Shown one piece after another: positions 21,856 to 31,190 of a stretch of DNA of 33,932 bases; position 1 is the stretch's first letter; the number at the start of each line of letters is the position of its first letter. A program made the position numbers and the translations under genes. The stretch comes from Anaerolineaceae bacterium (GTDB lineage: Bacteria > Chloroflexota > Anaerolineae > Promineifilales > Promineifilaceae). Below the pieces are notes generated by a model. That model was not told the DNA's origin. It saw nothing but the letters and a program-made list of their open reading frames with translations, and made no database searches. The stretch lies in contig PABI01000077.1 in NCBI GenBank assembly GCA_002699125.1, positions 1 through 33,932 of the forward strand. The letters are read 5' to 3'.

Positions 21856-22903
21856 TTTGTATTCGCGGTTTGTGTTTCCGTTGCTGCGGCGGATGGATGC
21901 GGAAACGGTGCACGAACGCACGCTGCGTTTGCTGGAACTGGGGCAGGGGCGGATGACACGGCCGTTCCTCCACAAAATTGCCGGTCAACTTCCTTATCAA
22001 CCAATTGCATTCGCTGGACTCACTTTCCCTAACGTGCTGGGCATGGCCGCCGGTTTTGATAAGGATATTCGCGTAGCCACCGGTTTGGCGGCGCTGGGCT
22101 TTGGCCACATCGAGGTAGGCACGCTTACGCCCCGACCCCAGGCAGGCAATCCGCGACCGCGCATATTTCGCTTGCTGGCAGACGGCGCGATTATTAACCG
22201 GATGGGTTTTCCCAATGGTGGGGTTGCAGCCGCGGTGCCACGCCTGCGCCAGTTGGCCGCCCAGCCGCATGATTTTGTGCTGGGGGCGAGTCTGGGCAAA
22301 CAAAAAGAAACGCCGCTGGCCGACGCCGCAGGCGACTATATTGCCGTGATGCGAGCGGTTTACCCGTTTGCCGACTATCTGGCGGTGAACATCAGCTCGC
22401 CTAACACGCCGGGCTTGCGGGAGCTGCAAGGTGGCAATTATCTGAGTCAGCTGCTGGGTACGTTGACGGCCGAAAATGCGTCATTGGCGCAGACGCAAAA
22501 CGTGAGCAAACGGCCGTTATTCGTCAAAATCGCCCCTGATCTGACTGTGGCTGAACTGGATGAAATCTTAACGGCCGTACAAGATAACCAGATCGACGCT
22601 ATCATTGCCACCAACACGACTGTTAACCGCGATGGACTCACCTCAGTCAAACAAAAGGAGGCCGGCGGTTTGAGCGGTTTACCCTTGCGCCAACAAAGTA
22701 CCGAAATCATTCAACACATTCACAGGCAGACAAACGGCCGTCTACCCATCATTGGTGTGGGGGGCGTGCGCACCGCCGATGACGTGCAAGAAAAGCTGGA
22801 TGCAGGCGCCAGTTTAGTGCAGCTGTACACCAGTTTGGTGTATGAAGGCCCCGGTTTGCCGGGCCGCTTGCTGCGAGCCCTGGCCCCATCCTCCACGAAC
22901 TGA
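21848..22903 (+). CDS. pyrD: dihydroorotate dehydrogenase, class 2 (quinone-dependent)
   Basis: A 351-aa class 2 enzyme that oxidises dihydroorotate to orotate in pyrimidine synthesis, with electrons passed to membrane quinones. The N-terminal helical extension (residues 1-50: YSRFVFPLLRRMDAETVHERTLRLLE) is the class 2 membrane-association element. FMN-binding and catalytic motifs include LGMAAGFDKD, VGTLTPRPQAGNPRPRIFRL, IINRMGFPN, NISSPNTPGL (catalytic serine S184), FVKIAPDLT, ATNTT and VGGV(R)T with LVQLYTSLVY. It starts at a TTG preceded by GAAGGA inside the TfoX_C gene; no ATG fits better. Four ACGGCCGT copies fall in this gene. Confidence 0.95.
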   Translation: MDSLYSRFVFPLLRRMDAETVHERTLRLLELGQGRMTRPFLHKIAGQLPYQPIAFAGLTFPNVLGMAAGFDKDIRVATGLAALGFGHIEVGTLTPRPQAGNPRPRIFRLLADGAIINRMGFPNGGVAAAVPRLRQLAAQPHDFVLGASLGKQKETPLADAAGDYIAVMRAVYPFADYLAVNISSPNTPGLRELQGGNYLSQLLGTLTAENASLAQTQNVSKRPLFVKIAPDLTVAELDEILTAVQDNQIDAIIATNTTVNRDGLTSVKQKEAGGLSGLPLRQQSTEIIQHIHRQTNGRLPIIGVGGVRTADDVQEKLDAGASLVQLYTSLVYEGPGLPGRLLRALAPSSTN

Positions 22904-22968
22904 ATACGATTTAATGATTATTTGGATACGGCCGTGTTAACCACCTACGCATCCCTGCGCCCCTCAGG

Positions 22969-22974
22969 TATAAT
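22969..22974 (+). promoter_or_regulatory. -10 element (CAGGTATAATG) of acyP
   Basis: TATAAT within CAGGTATAATG, 44 bases before the acylphosphatase ATG, followed by a small hairpin (CTGTGGG / CCCACAG, 22979-22999) in the leader. The same 11-base string is upstream of the RMD-type gene. Confidence 0.5.
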
Positions 22975-23017
22975 GCCGCTGTGGGAAGTTGCCCCACAGT
23001 AGGAGAAAAATTAGCAA

Positions 23018-23308
23018 ATGCCTCAGCATAAACAGTTAACCGCCATTGTGCATGGCTATGTGCAGGGCGTCTCTTTCCGTTATTACACCCGCCGTGCCGC
23101 AAACCGCCTGGGAATTTCTGGCTGGGTGGCTAATCTGCGTAATGGCAATGTGAAGGTGGTGGCTGAGGGAGAGGAAGCAGACTTGCAGCAGTTTCTGGCT
23201 TTTTTGCATGAAGGCTCCCCTGCTGCTAGGGTGGATCGTGTGGAAGCAGCCTGGGCTGAGGCTGAAAACGCTTTTCAAAACTTTTCGGTACGGTTTATAG
23301 ATGTTTGA
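23018..23308 (+). CDS. acyP: acylphosphatase
   Basis: A 96-aa acylphosphatase, which hydrolyses acyl phosphates such as acetyl phosphate and carbamoyl phosphate. The signature HGYVQGVSFRYYTRRAA carries the phosphate-binding loop with R21, and GWVANLRNGNVKV carries N39; both catalytic residues are present. AGGAG precedes the ATG. The stop overlaps the next gene by 8 bases (the next ATG lies within GATGTTTGA), so the two are translationally coupled. Confidence 0.95.
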   Translation: MPQHKQLTAIVHGYVQGVSFRYYTRRAANRLGISGWVANLRNGNVKVVAEGEEADLQQFLAFLHEGSPAARVDRVEAAWAEAENAFQNFSVRFIDV

Positions 23309-24575
23309 AGAAAAAAGTAAAGTAGAACGCCAGCGCATGGCCTGGGCTGTGTTATTGAGCAGCTTTGTCATTTGTATGGTCATCACAATAGCCATTCCTT
23401 TTACGGCCAATGCACTTGTCCAAAATCTGTCGGAATCGCTGGCAATTTCGGTGCAGTCGAACCAGGGAACGGTGGGCATAGAAAATACCACGGGTGTTCG
23501 TTCCGCGCTGCTGGCTGGTGAGGATGTGATTATCGGGCCAGGAGAGCGGGTATTAACCGGAGGAACGGCTTCGGCGCTTATTGCTGTGAATCCGCCCAAC
23601 GAGGAATTACTGCTGGCGCGGCTTCAGGTATACAGCAACACTGACCTCACCTTGTTAGAGGCCGAAACGCCACGTTTTGGTGTGAGCGATCGCACCCATG
23701 TCTTGTCACTAAAGCTGGACGACGGCCGTATCCGCATCACCATCCCCGAATTTGGCGAACGGCCGTCTTTTGTCACCATTGCCAGCCCACAAAGCGACAT
23801 CACTATCCAAACGCCGGGGCAGTACACCATTATCGTCAACAATGACGAGACGCAGGCGACGGTGCAGACGGGGGCTTTGAGCGTAACGGCCGTTAACGAA
23901 GGTGGCACACTGGCGCTGGCAGAAAACCAGCGCACCGTTGTGCCCACCGGCTCTGATCCGGTTGGTCCTCTAGAAACCGAGCGCAACCTCATCGTCAACA
24001 GCGATTTCAGCCAGGAGCTAAACCGCTGGACTATTTTCCCCTGGAACGTTGAGCGCGCCGACCAGCCGGCCGGACATGTGCGCGTGCTTGACGCTGGTGA
24101 TGAGCCTCGGTTAAATATCAGCCGTGAGGGGGTAGGGCACGCTGATGTGCAGGTGCGCCAATCCGTGAACCAGGATGTCGCCGAGGTTGAATCGCTGCGG
24201 CTGCTGGTAACGTTCCGCATTCTTGGCCAGTCGTTAGAAGTTTGTGGGATTGATGGTAGTGAGTGTCCGCTCTTTTTGCGGGTCAATTATGTGGACGGTG
24301 GGGGCTTCTCAAATACCTGGCAGCAAGGCTTTTATGCCGCGGGTGATCCAGTTCCTAATGTCCAACCTGATGGATGTATCACCTGCGCCATGGTGCAGGA
24401 CACTCACGAGCGCGTGCCGCTGGGGCAAGAATATTTTTATGACGTCGATTTAGGGGAAGAGATTGCTCGCCAGGGGCGCATCCCGCCCCGATTTATTGAG
24501 AGCATCATTCTCGTTTCATCGGGCCATAGTTTTGAAATTGAAGTGGTAGATATTGCCCTGCTTGCCGCAGACTGA
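23301..24575 (+). CDS. FecR-type domain membrane protein
   Basis: A 424-aa protein with one N-terminal membrane anchor (about 13-38, WAVLLSSFVICMVITIAIPFT) and a large outside portion. Residues about 50-230 have the beta-rich FecR-like pattern: ISVQSNQGTVGIEN, EDVIIGPGERVLTGGTASALIAV, and repeated strands ending in ITIQTPGQYTIIVNNDETQATVQTG. The C-terminal part (about 250-420), starting NLIVNSDFSQELNRWTIF, resembles a carbohydrate-binding or jelly-roll module. In Bacteroidota FecR links outer-membrane signals to sigma factors; here no sigma factor is adjacent, so the role is unknown. The protein contains three ACGGCCGT copies. It ends next to the stop of the opposing gene. Confidence 0.75.
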   Translation: MFEEKSKVERQRMAWAVLLSSFVICMVITIAIPFTANALVQNLSESLAISVQSNQGTVGIENTTGVRSALLAGEDVIIGPGERVLTGGTASALIAVNPPNEELLLARLQVYSNTDLTLLEAETPRFGVSDRTHVLSLKLDDGRIRITIPEFGERPSFVTIASPQSDITIQTPGQYTIIVNNDETQATVQTGALSVTAVNEGGTLALAENQRTVVPTGSDPVGPLETERNLIVNSDFSQELNRWTIFPWNVERADQPAGHVRVLDAGDEPRLNISREGVGHADVQVRQSVNQDVAEVESLRLLVTFRILGQSLEVCGIDGSECPLFLRVNYVDGGGFSNTWQQGFYAAGDPVPNVQPDGCITCAMVQDTHERVPLGQEYFYDVDLGEEIARQGRIPPRFIESIILVSSGHSFEIEVVDIALLAAD

Positions 24576-25775
24576 TTATTCCAGATCGGTCCAGTTTTTG
24601 AGCCAATCTTCTAGATCTTCCGGCTGGTTGGCGACAACGGCCGTAAACTTAACCCCCGGATAATGCTGCTGAAACCAGCTGGCGGTCAGCACCTCCGGCC
24701 AATGGTGTGGATTTACCGCCAGGACATGCCGGTTTTCCAGGTTGCCAATCCCGGCATCGTCGGCTGAGTAGCCTATGGTGAAACGGCCGTCGTACCCTCC
24801 TTTTGCCGCTGCCAGCACCCACTTCTGGCTGGCCGTGGGCGGCAGCAGTACATAGACGCGGCGATAGTTGTAGCGGGCTGCATCGCTGGGCACCAACTGT
24901 ACGTCACGCGCCACTTGCAGCAGGCGCAGCGCCAGCAGCCGCGCGCCATAATCCCCCACAAAGCGAATGTCATACAGGCCGTCGATGTCCGTGCTGAACT
25001 GGTAACGCCACAAATAGCGGTCGTCGTCAAAGGTACGCCCTTTGTTGACGACTTTGCCCCAGGTATCATCCGGACGGTTCACAACCAAGTCTACATGGGT
25101 GTGTTCGCGGCTGGAGGAGATAACGGCCGTAATTGGTTCCCCCGGTTTTGGCTGCTCCGGCTCCAGCGAAATGTGCGTGTCGCCCAGCCCCACAATGTTG
25201 ACGCCCCGCTTGTGCCGCCCGATGGGGCGCAGGAATGCATTGCGCCAAAAGACAGATTGCAGCCGTTTGGGCAAATTGGGTGCCGATTTCAGATAAATGG
25301 TGATGATAGAGGCTTCGGCTTCTGCCTGGACGCGCAAAGTTTCCCAGCGGCTTAGCGGTTGAGCCACCTCGCTCCAGCTGATGAGCGGGCTGGTGGCGTC
25401 CAGGCCGCCCGTCGGGTCGATACCGATTTGCAGGTTGACGTCGCTGGCTTCCAATTGGCTGCCGTGGGAGGCATCTTCGCTGGACCAGGCCTGGCCTTCA
25501 ACGCTCAGCTCGTACTGGTTGCCGGCCACGGAGGGGAGCTGCTGCCACAGTCCGGCCTCGTGTGTGCCCCAGGGGGTGCTGAGCTGCTGGGTCAGGCTGT
25601 CATCCATTGTGTAGGCACTGAAGACAGGCTTGCGGTTTTTCCAGTCGGGCGCGCCTTCGTCGGGGTCCAGCCACCAGGGTGCCCAGCCACCAGCGATGAT
25701 TAATTGTTTGTCGTTCCGATACGGGTGAAACGGTTTGCCGATACGGCCGTTTGTCAATAGTTCAGTTCGTGCCAT
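24576..25775 (-). CDS. unknown protein with jelly-roll-like N-terminal part
   Basis: I do not recognise a family. The 399-aa protein has no signal peptide or membrane segment. It begins MARTELLTNGRIGKPFHPY, with WAPWWLDPDEGAPDWKNRKPVF near residues 32-52, and has a carbohydrate-binding-module-like beta pattern (YELSVEGQAWSSED, DVNLQIGIDPTGG, WETLRVQAEAEASIITIYL). Chloroflexota proteins with this pattern often pair with LysM or FecR modules, but none is present here. The C-terminal third (about 270-399) contains YNYRRVYVLLPPTASQKWV and reads like a second alpha/beta domain. Its stop abuts the stop of the convergent FecR-type gene, and radC is 23 bases upstream on the same strand. Confidence 0.75.
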   Translation of the reverse strand: MARTELLTNGRIGKPFHPYRNDKQLIIAGGWAPWWLDPDEGAPDWKNRKPVFSAYTMDDSLTQQLSTPWGTHEAGLWQQLPSVAGNQYELSVEGQAWSSEDASHGSQLEASDVNLQIGIDPTGGLDATSPLISWSEVAQPLSRWETLRVQAEAEASIITIYLKSAPNLPKRLQSVFWRNAFLRPIGRHKRGVNIVGLGDTHISLEPEQPKPGEPITAVISSSREHTHVDLVVNRPDDTWGKVVNKGRTFDDDRYLWRYQFSTDIDGLYDIRFVGDYGARLLALRLLQVARDVQLVPSDAARYNYRRVYVLLPPTASQKWVLAAAKGGYDGRFTIGYSADDAGIGNLENRHVLAVNPHHWPEVLTASWFQQHYPGVKFTAVVANQPEDLEDWLKNWTDLE

Positions 25776-25798
25776 AGCGTAACAGTTTACTGGTTTTG

Positions 25799-26554
25799 CT
25801 ACGAAAATCCTAGTCCACGTTCTTTGAGCGAGACAAAACGATTGTGACCAATCACGATGTGATCCAGCACGTCAATATTGAGCAGCGACCCGGCCTGGAC
25901 GATTTGTCGGGTAACGGATACGTCTTCAGGGGAGGGGGACGGATCGCCGGAAGGATGGTTGTGGGCCACGATGAATGCGGCCGCATTTTCCTTGATCGCC
26001 GCGCGAAACAGCTCCCCCACGCGGATGACGGAGGTATTCAAACTGCCGATGTAAATCGTCGGTGTGCCCAGCACCCGGTTGCGCGTATCCATCAAAATAA
26101 GCCGCAAATGTTCTTTGTCCAAGAAACTCATCTCTGACATGAGCAAATTGGCTGCATCCGCAGGGGAAGTGATGCGTGGCTTTTCTTCCGGGGCGGTGGT
26201 CAACAAACGACGGCCGATTTCCAGCGCTGCCTTAATTTCTACGGCCTTAGCCGGACCGACTCCCTTGACGTCGGTGAGTTCAGCAATGGAGGCCCGTGCC
26301 AGGCCGGGCAAATCTTTGAAGGTGTTGAGCAGCCGCTCGGCCAGCCGCAGCACGTTTTCGCCGGGAACACCAGAGCGTAAAATAATGGCCAGCAGTTCGG
26401 CGGTGGAGACGGCTCGTTCGCCGACTTTGAGCAGCCGTTCGCGGGGGCGGTCGTGTTCCGCCATATCCCGCATCATCAGGGTGTAAACGGCCGTTTGCTC
26501 CACATTATCCTGCTGTCCATCGCCACGCTGCCCATTCTTCGTACTACTTGTCAT
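25799..26554 (-). CDS. radC: RadC family JAB-domain protein
   Basis: A 251-aa RadC (MPN+/JAB) protein. The N-terminal helix-hairpin-helix region includes [24 protein letters not shown] and [20 protein letters not shown]; the C-terminal JAB metalloprotease-like domain has the zinc motif [16 protein letters not shown] with the E upstream at [16 protein letters not shown]. RadC is widely annotated as DNA repair, but its molecular function is not established. The N terminus before about residue 28 is low complexity and the start is uncertain. Its ATG overlaps the end of the small gene upstream by 11 bases. Confidence 0.93.
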   Translation of the reverse strand: MTSSTKNGQRGDGQQDNVEQTAVYTLMMRDMAEHDRPRERLLKVGERAVSTAELLAIILRSGVPGENVLRLAERLLNTFKDLPGLARASIAELTDVKGVGPAKAVEIKAALEIGRRLLTTAPEEKPRITSPADAANLLMSEMSFLDKEHLRLILMDTRNRVLGTPTIYIGSLNTSVIRVGELFRAAIKENAAAFIVAHNHPSGDPSPSPEDVSVTRQIVQAGSLLNIDVLDHIVIGHNRFVSLKERGLGFS

Positions 26555-26726
26555 CTACATCGCCCATCAATTCCAGAAACTCTTCCCACTCGTCAGACGC
26601 CAGGTGCAGGGTGATGCTGCCCAGTTCGATATGATAAATAAACCCTTCCTCATCCGGGCTGCGCCAGACGGCAAAATTTTCGGTTTCCGCCACCATATCA
26701 ACTTCAAGATTTTCATCTTTGCTCAT
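26544..26726 (-). CDS. small acidic protein upstream of radC
   Basis: The start is the ATG at 26726; a longer frame has an upstream extension without a binding site. The product is 60 aa and acidic, with the pattern [41 protein letters not shown], resembling short uncharacterised proteins found in Chloroflexota and Cyanobacteria. No motif indicates a function. It overlaps the radC start by 11 bases, which suggests translational coupling with radC. Confidence 0.65.
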   Translation of the reverse strand: MSKDENLEVDMVAETENFAVWRSPDEEGFIYHIELGSITLHLASDEWEEFLELMGDVDDK

Positions 26727-26831
26727 TGGTTTGATTGTCCTTTTCTGTGTGAAGTCTGTCATTGGCACGGCGTAAGACGGCCGTTTCTGCCAATATTGTA
26801 TGTCTGTTTGCGGGATTGCACCAACACCGCT

Positions 26832-28061
26832 TTACGCCGTTGCGGTGCTGTCTTGCTGCTCCTGGGCTGAGGAAGAAGGTGGATTGGGCGCCACGATTGG
26901 CGCTGGCGGTTTGGTGCGTTCCAGCGGCATAAAGCCGTCGGAAAAAGGGTCCTGATCGGTCAATTTGAAGTAAATATACATCCAGATAAGCCTGATGCTG
27001 GCCAAAACAGGTGCGGCCAGCAAGACACCCAGAATGCCGGCCACGCTGGCACCACCCAGCACGCCCAGCAGAACCGCCATCGGGTGCAGCTTCAGGTGAT
27101 GGCCAATAATTCGCGGCACCAGATAATAATTTTCTAGCTGGTAAACGACTCCATAGATAATCAAAACCATCATGGCAAACCAGAATGGCGACATTAAACT
27201 GCCCAACCAGCTGGCCTCTGTTTGCAATGCGGCAATGACCACCGCCGGAATGGCTGCCAGAATAGGACCAAACGTGGGAATCAGCTCCATGAGCCCGGCA
27301 ATAAGTGCCAGCGTAATCGCATTTGGCAGCCCAATGATGAGGGCAATCACAAAAATGATGACGCCCACCACCACACAAAGCACCAGCTGCCCGCGTAAGA
27401 AAGCGTTCCAGGTTAAGCTAATGCCCTCGGTAAGCCGAATGAGATCGCTTTGGTAGGATTTAGGCGTCAGCTTCACCATCGACTCAAATAATATCTCGTG
27501 ATCCTTCACCAGATAAAAAGATAAAAACAGCACCATGATGGTCCAGCCTACGGTGGAAATGGTGGCTGTTGCCAGACTGCCAAAAATGCTGATTGTTTGC
27601 CCGCCCAGCGTCTGCACAACCTCGACCAAATTACTGCTTAACGAAGCAAAGAGCTGGTCCAGCGAGAGCTGATCAACCGGGATAACGATGTCCTCGGCTA
27701 AAGTGATGGGTTCCTGGAAAAATTCGCCGATGTCACGAATATATTGTGGTGTGCGATGGATGAAGTTGCTGACCTGGGTCACAATCGGATTAATGGTGCT
27801 GACAGGGATAGAGACGAGTGCGGCAACCAGGAGAAGATAAATGACGGCAATGGACAGATTGCGGCTGAGGGGCGTACGCTTTGTGAGTTGGGTGACAAGC
27901 GGTTCAATCAAGTAGGCCAGGATCATGGCCATGCTGAGCGGCAGCAGCAGCAGGCGAAAACGGTAGAGGGCCAGCGCCAGCAAAAGCAGCAGCACCATGA
28001 GGACCAGTCGTTTGTTATTATTGCTCCAGGGCGGAGAGCTGGATCGAGTTATGCGTTTCAT
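26832..28061 (-). CDS. AI-2E family transporter (UPF0118 membrane protein)
   Basis: A 409-aa multi-pass membrane protein of the AI-2E/PerM/YdiK family. It shows two N-terminal membrane segments (LVLMVLLLLLALALYRF, LLPLSMAMILAYLIEPLV), a third near residues 70-90 (AVIYLLLVAALVSIPVS), a long extracytoplasmic loop with IVTQVSNF and SLDQLFASLSSNLVEVVQ, and the C-terminal group with GLMELIPTFGPILAAIPAVVIA and LVPRIIGHHLKLHPMAVLLGVLGGASVAGILGVLLAAPVLA (typical of the family). Some members export autoinducer-2, others are Na+/H+ antiporters; the substrate here is unknown. I use the ATG at 28061 because the longer frame lacks a binding site. The C terminus is proline/serine rich. Confidence 0.9.
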   Translation of the reverse strand: MKRITRSSSPPWSNNNKRLVLMVLLLLLALALYRFRLLLLPLSMAMILAYLIEPLVTQLTKRTPLSRNLSIAVIYLLLVAALVSIPVSTINPIVTQVSNFIHRTPQYIRDIGEFFQEPITLAEDIVIPVDQLSLDQLFASLSSNLVEVVQTLGGQTISIFGSLATATISTVGWTIMVLFLSFYLVKDHEILFESMVKLTPKSYQSDLIRLTEGISLTWNAFLRGQLVLCVVVGVIIFVIALIIGLPNAITLALIAGLMELIPTFGPILAAIPAVVIAALQTEASWLGSLMSPFWFAMMVLIIYGVVYQLENYYLVPRIIGHHLKLHPMAVLLGVLGGASVAGILGVLLAAPVLASIRLIWMYIYFKLTDQDPFSDGFMPLERTKPPAPIVAPNPPSSSAQEQQDSTATA

Positions 28062-28237
28062 GTTTAAGATACCAATTCCTGTACGCGGTTGGAAACGGCC
28101 GTTACGGCCGTCCTTCCTCATGAAAGAACAACAAGCAAGGGGCCGGACACACCCACACAACTATTGTACCGGTAAAAACCTGTCAAAAGGTATGACATTT
28201 TACCATGATGGTCATAAAAATTTGGCCAAAGCAAAAA

Positions 28238-28270
28238 AAAGCCCAGGCCATTTTGTTTAGCCTGGGCTTT
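28238..28270 (-). terminator. intrinsic terminator after pnp
   Basis: AAAGCCCAGGC (28238-28248) and GCCTGGGCTTT (28260-28270) form an 11-bp stem. On the minus strand the hairpin is followed by a run of T, so it terminates pnp transcription 40 bases after its stop. Confidence 0.88.
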
Positions 28271-28309
28271 GATGTTCATTTTTGAGCTTACAGGACGGTT
28301 GCCCAGTAA

Positions 28310-30514
28310 TTAACGCCGGTTGCCACCGCGTCCACCGCGATTGTCGCGACCGCGGCCCCCGCCACGATTGCCACCGCCGCTGGAGCGTTTGGGTTTGTCA
28401 TCCTCGCGGGCTTCTTCCAGCGTGAATCCTTCCAAAACTGCCTTACGTGACAGCCGAACTTTGCCATCCGGTGTCACGTCAGTGACCATCACCATGACCT
28501 CGTCACCGAGCTGCAGGGAGTCTTCGACGCGCTTTACGTGCTCAGCGGAGATTTGGGAGATGTGCACCAGGCCGTCGGTGCCGGGCAAGAATTCGATGAA
28601 TGCACCAAAGTCAGTGATACGCACCACCTTGCCCGGGTAAATCTGGCCCGGTTCTGGGGATTTGGTCATCGCATCAATCTGCTTGGCCGCCATTTCTGCT
28701 TTGGGACCATCAACGCCCGCCACAAAGATGGTGCCATCTTCCTGGATGTCGATGGACACATCATATGTTTCTTCCAGGCTGCGAATGGTTGCGCCACCCT
28801 TGCCAATAACTGCCCCAATCTTGTCGGGATCAATCTTGATGGTGAGCATGCGCGGTGCATGGTCGCTGAGCTGGGCCCGTGGTTCGGAAATCGTCTGCAG
28901 CATGTTGTCCAGAATGTGCAGCCGACCCACGCGGGCTTGCTCCAATGCCTGAGCCATGATCTCTTTGGTGATCCCGGCAATTTTGATGTCCATTTGCAGC
29001 GCCGTAATGCCTTCACTGCTGCCCGCTACTTTGAAGTCCATATCGCCCAGATGATCTTCCATCCCCTGGATGTCGGTTAGAATGGCGTATTTTTCGCCTT
29101 CTTTCACCAGACCCATCGCCACGCCGGCGACCGGTCGTCTGATCGGCACACCGCAGTCCATCAGTGCCAGGGTGGAGGCGCAGACGCTGGCCTGGCTGGT
29201 GCTGCCGTTAGAAGAAAGCACCTCAGATACCACGCGAATGGTGTAGGGGAAATCTTCTTCGGAAGGAATCATGGGGCGCAGGGCGGTTTCTGCCAGGGCA
29301 CCGTGGCCAATTTCGCGCCGTTTGGGGCCGCGCAGGAACCAGGTTTCGCCGGTAGAGAAAGGGGGGAAGTTGTAATGATGCATGTAGCGGCGGGTGTCGT
29401 CGCTGGTGAGCCCCTCGATTTTCTGGGCTTCACGGGGCGTGCCCAACGTGGCTAAAGAAAGTACTTGGGTTTCACCACGCTTGAACAGCCCGGAGCCGTG
29501 GGTGCGGGGCACAATACGGATTTCGGATGAAAGCGGCCGTACCGTGGTGTAGTCACGGCCGTCTGGGCGAACGCCTTCGTGCAAAATGCGATCGCGCACG
29601 GCTTTTTTCTGCACGCTGGTGATCACTTCACGCACTTCACTCAGGTTAGTGGTTTCGTCCAACTCGAAGAAATCATTGACGATTTCTTCGCGCAGGTCGC
29701 CCATTTCGTCGTTACGTTCGTGCCGGTCGGTGATGCTGGCGACAATTTCTGTGATGCGGCTACCGATTTTTTCTTTGACGGCCGTTTCCAACTCTTCATC
29801 TACAGAGCTGAGCACAACCTCGTCTTTTTCTTTGCCCACAGCGTCGCGCATCTCGTTCACCATGTTGATGAATGGCTGCATCGCATCGTGGCCAAACTCC
29901 AGCGCCTCTACCAATACGTCTTCTGTAACTTCATCAGCACCGGCTTCCACCATAATGATGGCGTCTTTAGTGCCGGCCATACGCAGGTCCAGCGTGCTGT
30001 TTTCCATCTCTTGCATGGTGGGGTTGGCGACAAACTCACCATCAATATAACCAACGCGCACCGCCCCAATGGGGCCAGCCCACGGAGCGTTGGAGATGTG
30101 CAGCGCGGCGCTGGCGGCGTTTACCGCCATAACGTCTAAATGGTGAACCCCGTCGGCTGACAGCGTGCTGATGATGATCTGTACTTCGTTGCGCATTCCT
30201 TTGGGGAACAACGGCCGTAACGGCCGGTCCGTTAAGCGAGACACCAACACGGCATCCGTTGTGGGGCGGCCTTCGCGCTTGAAGTAGCCACCAGGAATAC
30301 GGCCGCCAGCGTACATTTTCTCTTCAAAATCAACGCTCAGGGGGAAGAAATCCAATCCTTCCCGCACGGATTTAGACATGGTAGCCGTTGCCAGCAGCAT
30401 ACAGTCACCTGCACGAATGGTGACGGCCCCGCCAGCCTGTCCGGCCAGTTTACCCGTGGCAACGGTAATCTCTTCATTGCCAATGCGGGCGGTAAAACTT
30501 TGTTCAGTACTCAT
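28310..30514 (-). CDS. pnp: polyribonucleotide nucleotidyltransferase (PNPase)
   Basis: A 734-aa PNPase, the phosphorolytic 3'-5' exoribonuclease. The start is the ATG after GGAGGTTC. Two RNase PH-like core halves are present: the first with FFPLSVDFEEKMYAGGRIPGGYFKREGRPTTDAVLVSRLTDRPLRPLFPKG, the second with VRPDGRDYTTVRPLSSEI, THGSGLFKRGETQVL, HHYNFPPFSTGE and GPKRREIGHGALAE, where the phosphate-binding site and catalytic acids lie (DIQGMEDHLGDMDFKVAG). A KH domain follows (IDPDKIGAVIGKGGATIRSLEE), then an S1 domain (GQIYPGKVVRITDFGAFIEFLPG) and a tail rich in RGG repeats after about residue 710. It is downstream of rpsO, the classical order. Confidence 0.97.
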   Translation of the reverse strand: MSTEQSFTARIGNEEITVATGKLAGQAGGAVTIRAGDCMLLATATMSKSVREGLDFFPLSVDFEEKMYAGGRIPGGYFKREGRPTTDAVLVSRLTDRPLRPLFPKGMRNEVQIIISTLSADGVHHLDVMAVNAASAALHISNAPWAGPIGAVRVGYIDGEFVANPTMQEMENSTLDLRMAGTKDAIIMVEAGADEVTEDVLVEALEFGHDAMQPFINMVNEMRDAVGKEKDEVVLSSVDEELETAVKEKIGSRITEIVASITDRHERNDEMGDLREEIVNDFFELDETTNLSEVREVITSVQKKAVRDRILHEGVRPDGRDYTTVRPLSSEIRIVPRTHGSGLFKRGETQVLSLATLGTPREAQKIEGLTSDDTRRYMHHYNFPPFSTGETWFLRGPKRREIGHGALAETALRPMIPSEEDFPYTIRVVSEVLSSNGSTSQASVCASTLALMDCGVPIRRPVAGVAMGLVKEGEKYAILTDIQGMEDHLGDMDFKVAGSSEGITALQMDIKIAGITKEIMAQALEQARVGRLHILDNMLQTISEPRAQLSDHAPRMLTIKIDPDKIGAVIGKGGATIRSLEETYDVSIDIQEDGTIFVAGVDGPKAEMAAKQIDAMTKSPEPGQIYPGKVVRITDFGAFIEFLPGTDGLVHISQISAEHVKRVEDSLQLGDEVMVMVTDVTPDGKVRLSRKAVLEGFTLEEAREDDKPKRSSGGGNRGGGRGRDNRGGRGGNRR

Positions 30515-30529
30515 TATTTGAACCTCCAT

Positions 30530-30809
30530 AAAAGGTCATTCTCGTGGGAATAGCCGTCTGTAAGAATGCAAACTACTGGAGAGATTGCGGTAAACAATCT
30601 GCCAGCGTTTTAGGCATTGATGCAAACCAGATAAAAACGCTTTCCCGTTCGCGTTTTGGTTGGAGGGGATGGATTAGGGACTGGGGATTGGCACATACCA
30701 AGAGGCTTCGGCCGTATGTAACAATACCCAATTCCTAAACCGCCAGATCCTCTCCAGAAATTAATAAACAGAGGGGCGACATCTGCGCCCCTCTTTCAAC
30801 CCATTTTAA
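30530..30809. other. rpsO-pnp intergenic region
   Basis: The 280-base gap holds the rpsO terminator at 30770-30794 and a TTAGGGACTGGGGATTGG-like G-rich string near 30674-30692. Otherwise it shows no coding sequence that I can support. An open frame of 64 codons on the plus strand has no binding site or recognisable product. Two weak TTG/TATA-like strings occur, but none makes a confident pnp promoter. Confidence 0.45.
30770..30794 (-). terminator. terminator-like hairpin after rpsO
   Basis: AGAGGGGCG (30770-30778) and CGCCCCTCT (30786-30794) form a 9-bp stem with a 7-nt loop. On the minus strand it is followed by GTTTATTAATTT, a moderately T-rich tail, so termination or attenuation between rpsO and pnp is likely but not certain. 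Confidence 0.6.
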
Positions 30810-31079
30810 TTAACGACGCAGACCCAAACGGCCCAAAATCTCACGGTACCGTTCTGGATGGCGTTTGCGCAAGTAGGCCAGCAAACGACGGCGTTTGCCC
30901 ACCAGCTTCAGCAGTCCCCGGCGGGAACTTTCGTCATGTTTATGAACCCGCAGGTGTTCCTGCAACTGCTTAATGCGACGATCAAAAATCGCAATTTGCA
31001 CTTCAGCAGAGCCTGTGTCACCTTCACTTCGAGCAAAATCGGTAATTAATTCGGCTTTCTCTGTACCATCTAATGGCAT
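30810..31079 (-). CDS. rpsO: 30S ribosomal protein S15
   Basis: An 89-aa S15 protein, which binds the central domain of 16S rRNA and nucleates the 30S platform. The family blocks are intact: [68 protein letters not shown]. The ATG follows GGAGGATC. pnp lies downstream on the same strand, a conserved neighbourhood. Confidence 0.98.
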   Translation of the reverse strand: MPLDGTEKAELITDFARSEGDTGSAEVQIAIFDRRIKQLQEHLRVHKHDESSRRGLLKLVGKRRRLLAYLRKRHPERYREILGRLGLRR

Positions 31080-31190
31080 AATGTTGATCCTCCAAAATAT
31101 CTAATTTAGCCTGTAGGCCGCCGTGCCGAAGTCGTCGCGCCTCCAAGCCACCGGAGATTATAGCTTAAATAAACCAGTTTACAAATTTGC

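Noticed and set aside
26713..27378. Minus-strand open frame of 221 codons overlapping the AI-2E-family gene
   Set aside because: Same-strand frame shift shadow with no membrane pattern or motif.
28059..28175. A TTGACA near 28185 as a promoter for the AI-2E-family gene
   Set aside because: The nearest -10-like TACAAT is only 12 bases away, too close for a sigma70 promoter.
30544..30738. Plus-strand open frame in the rpsO-pnp gap
   Set aside because: No ribosome binding site, low complexity and G-rich repeat-like DNA within it.
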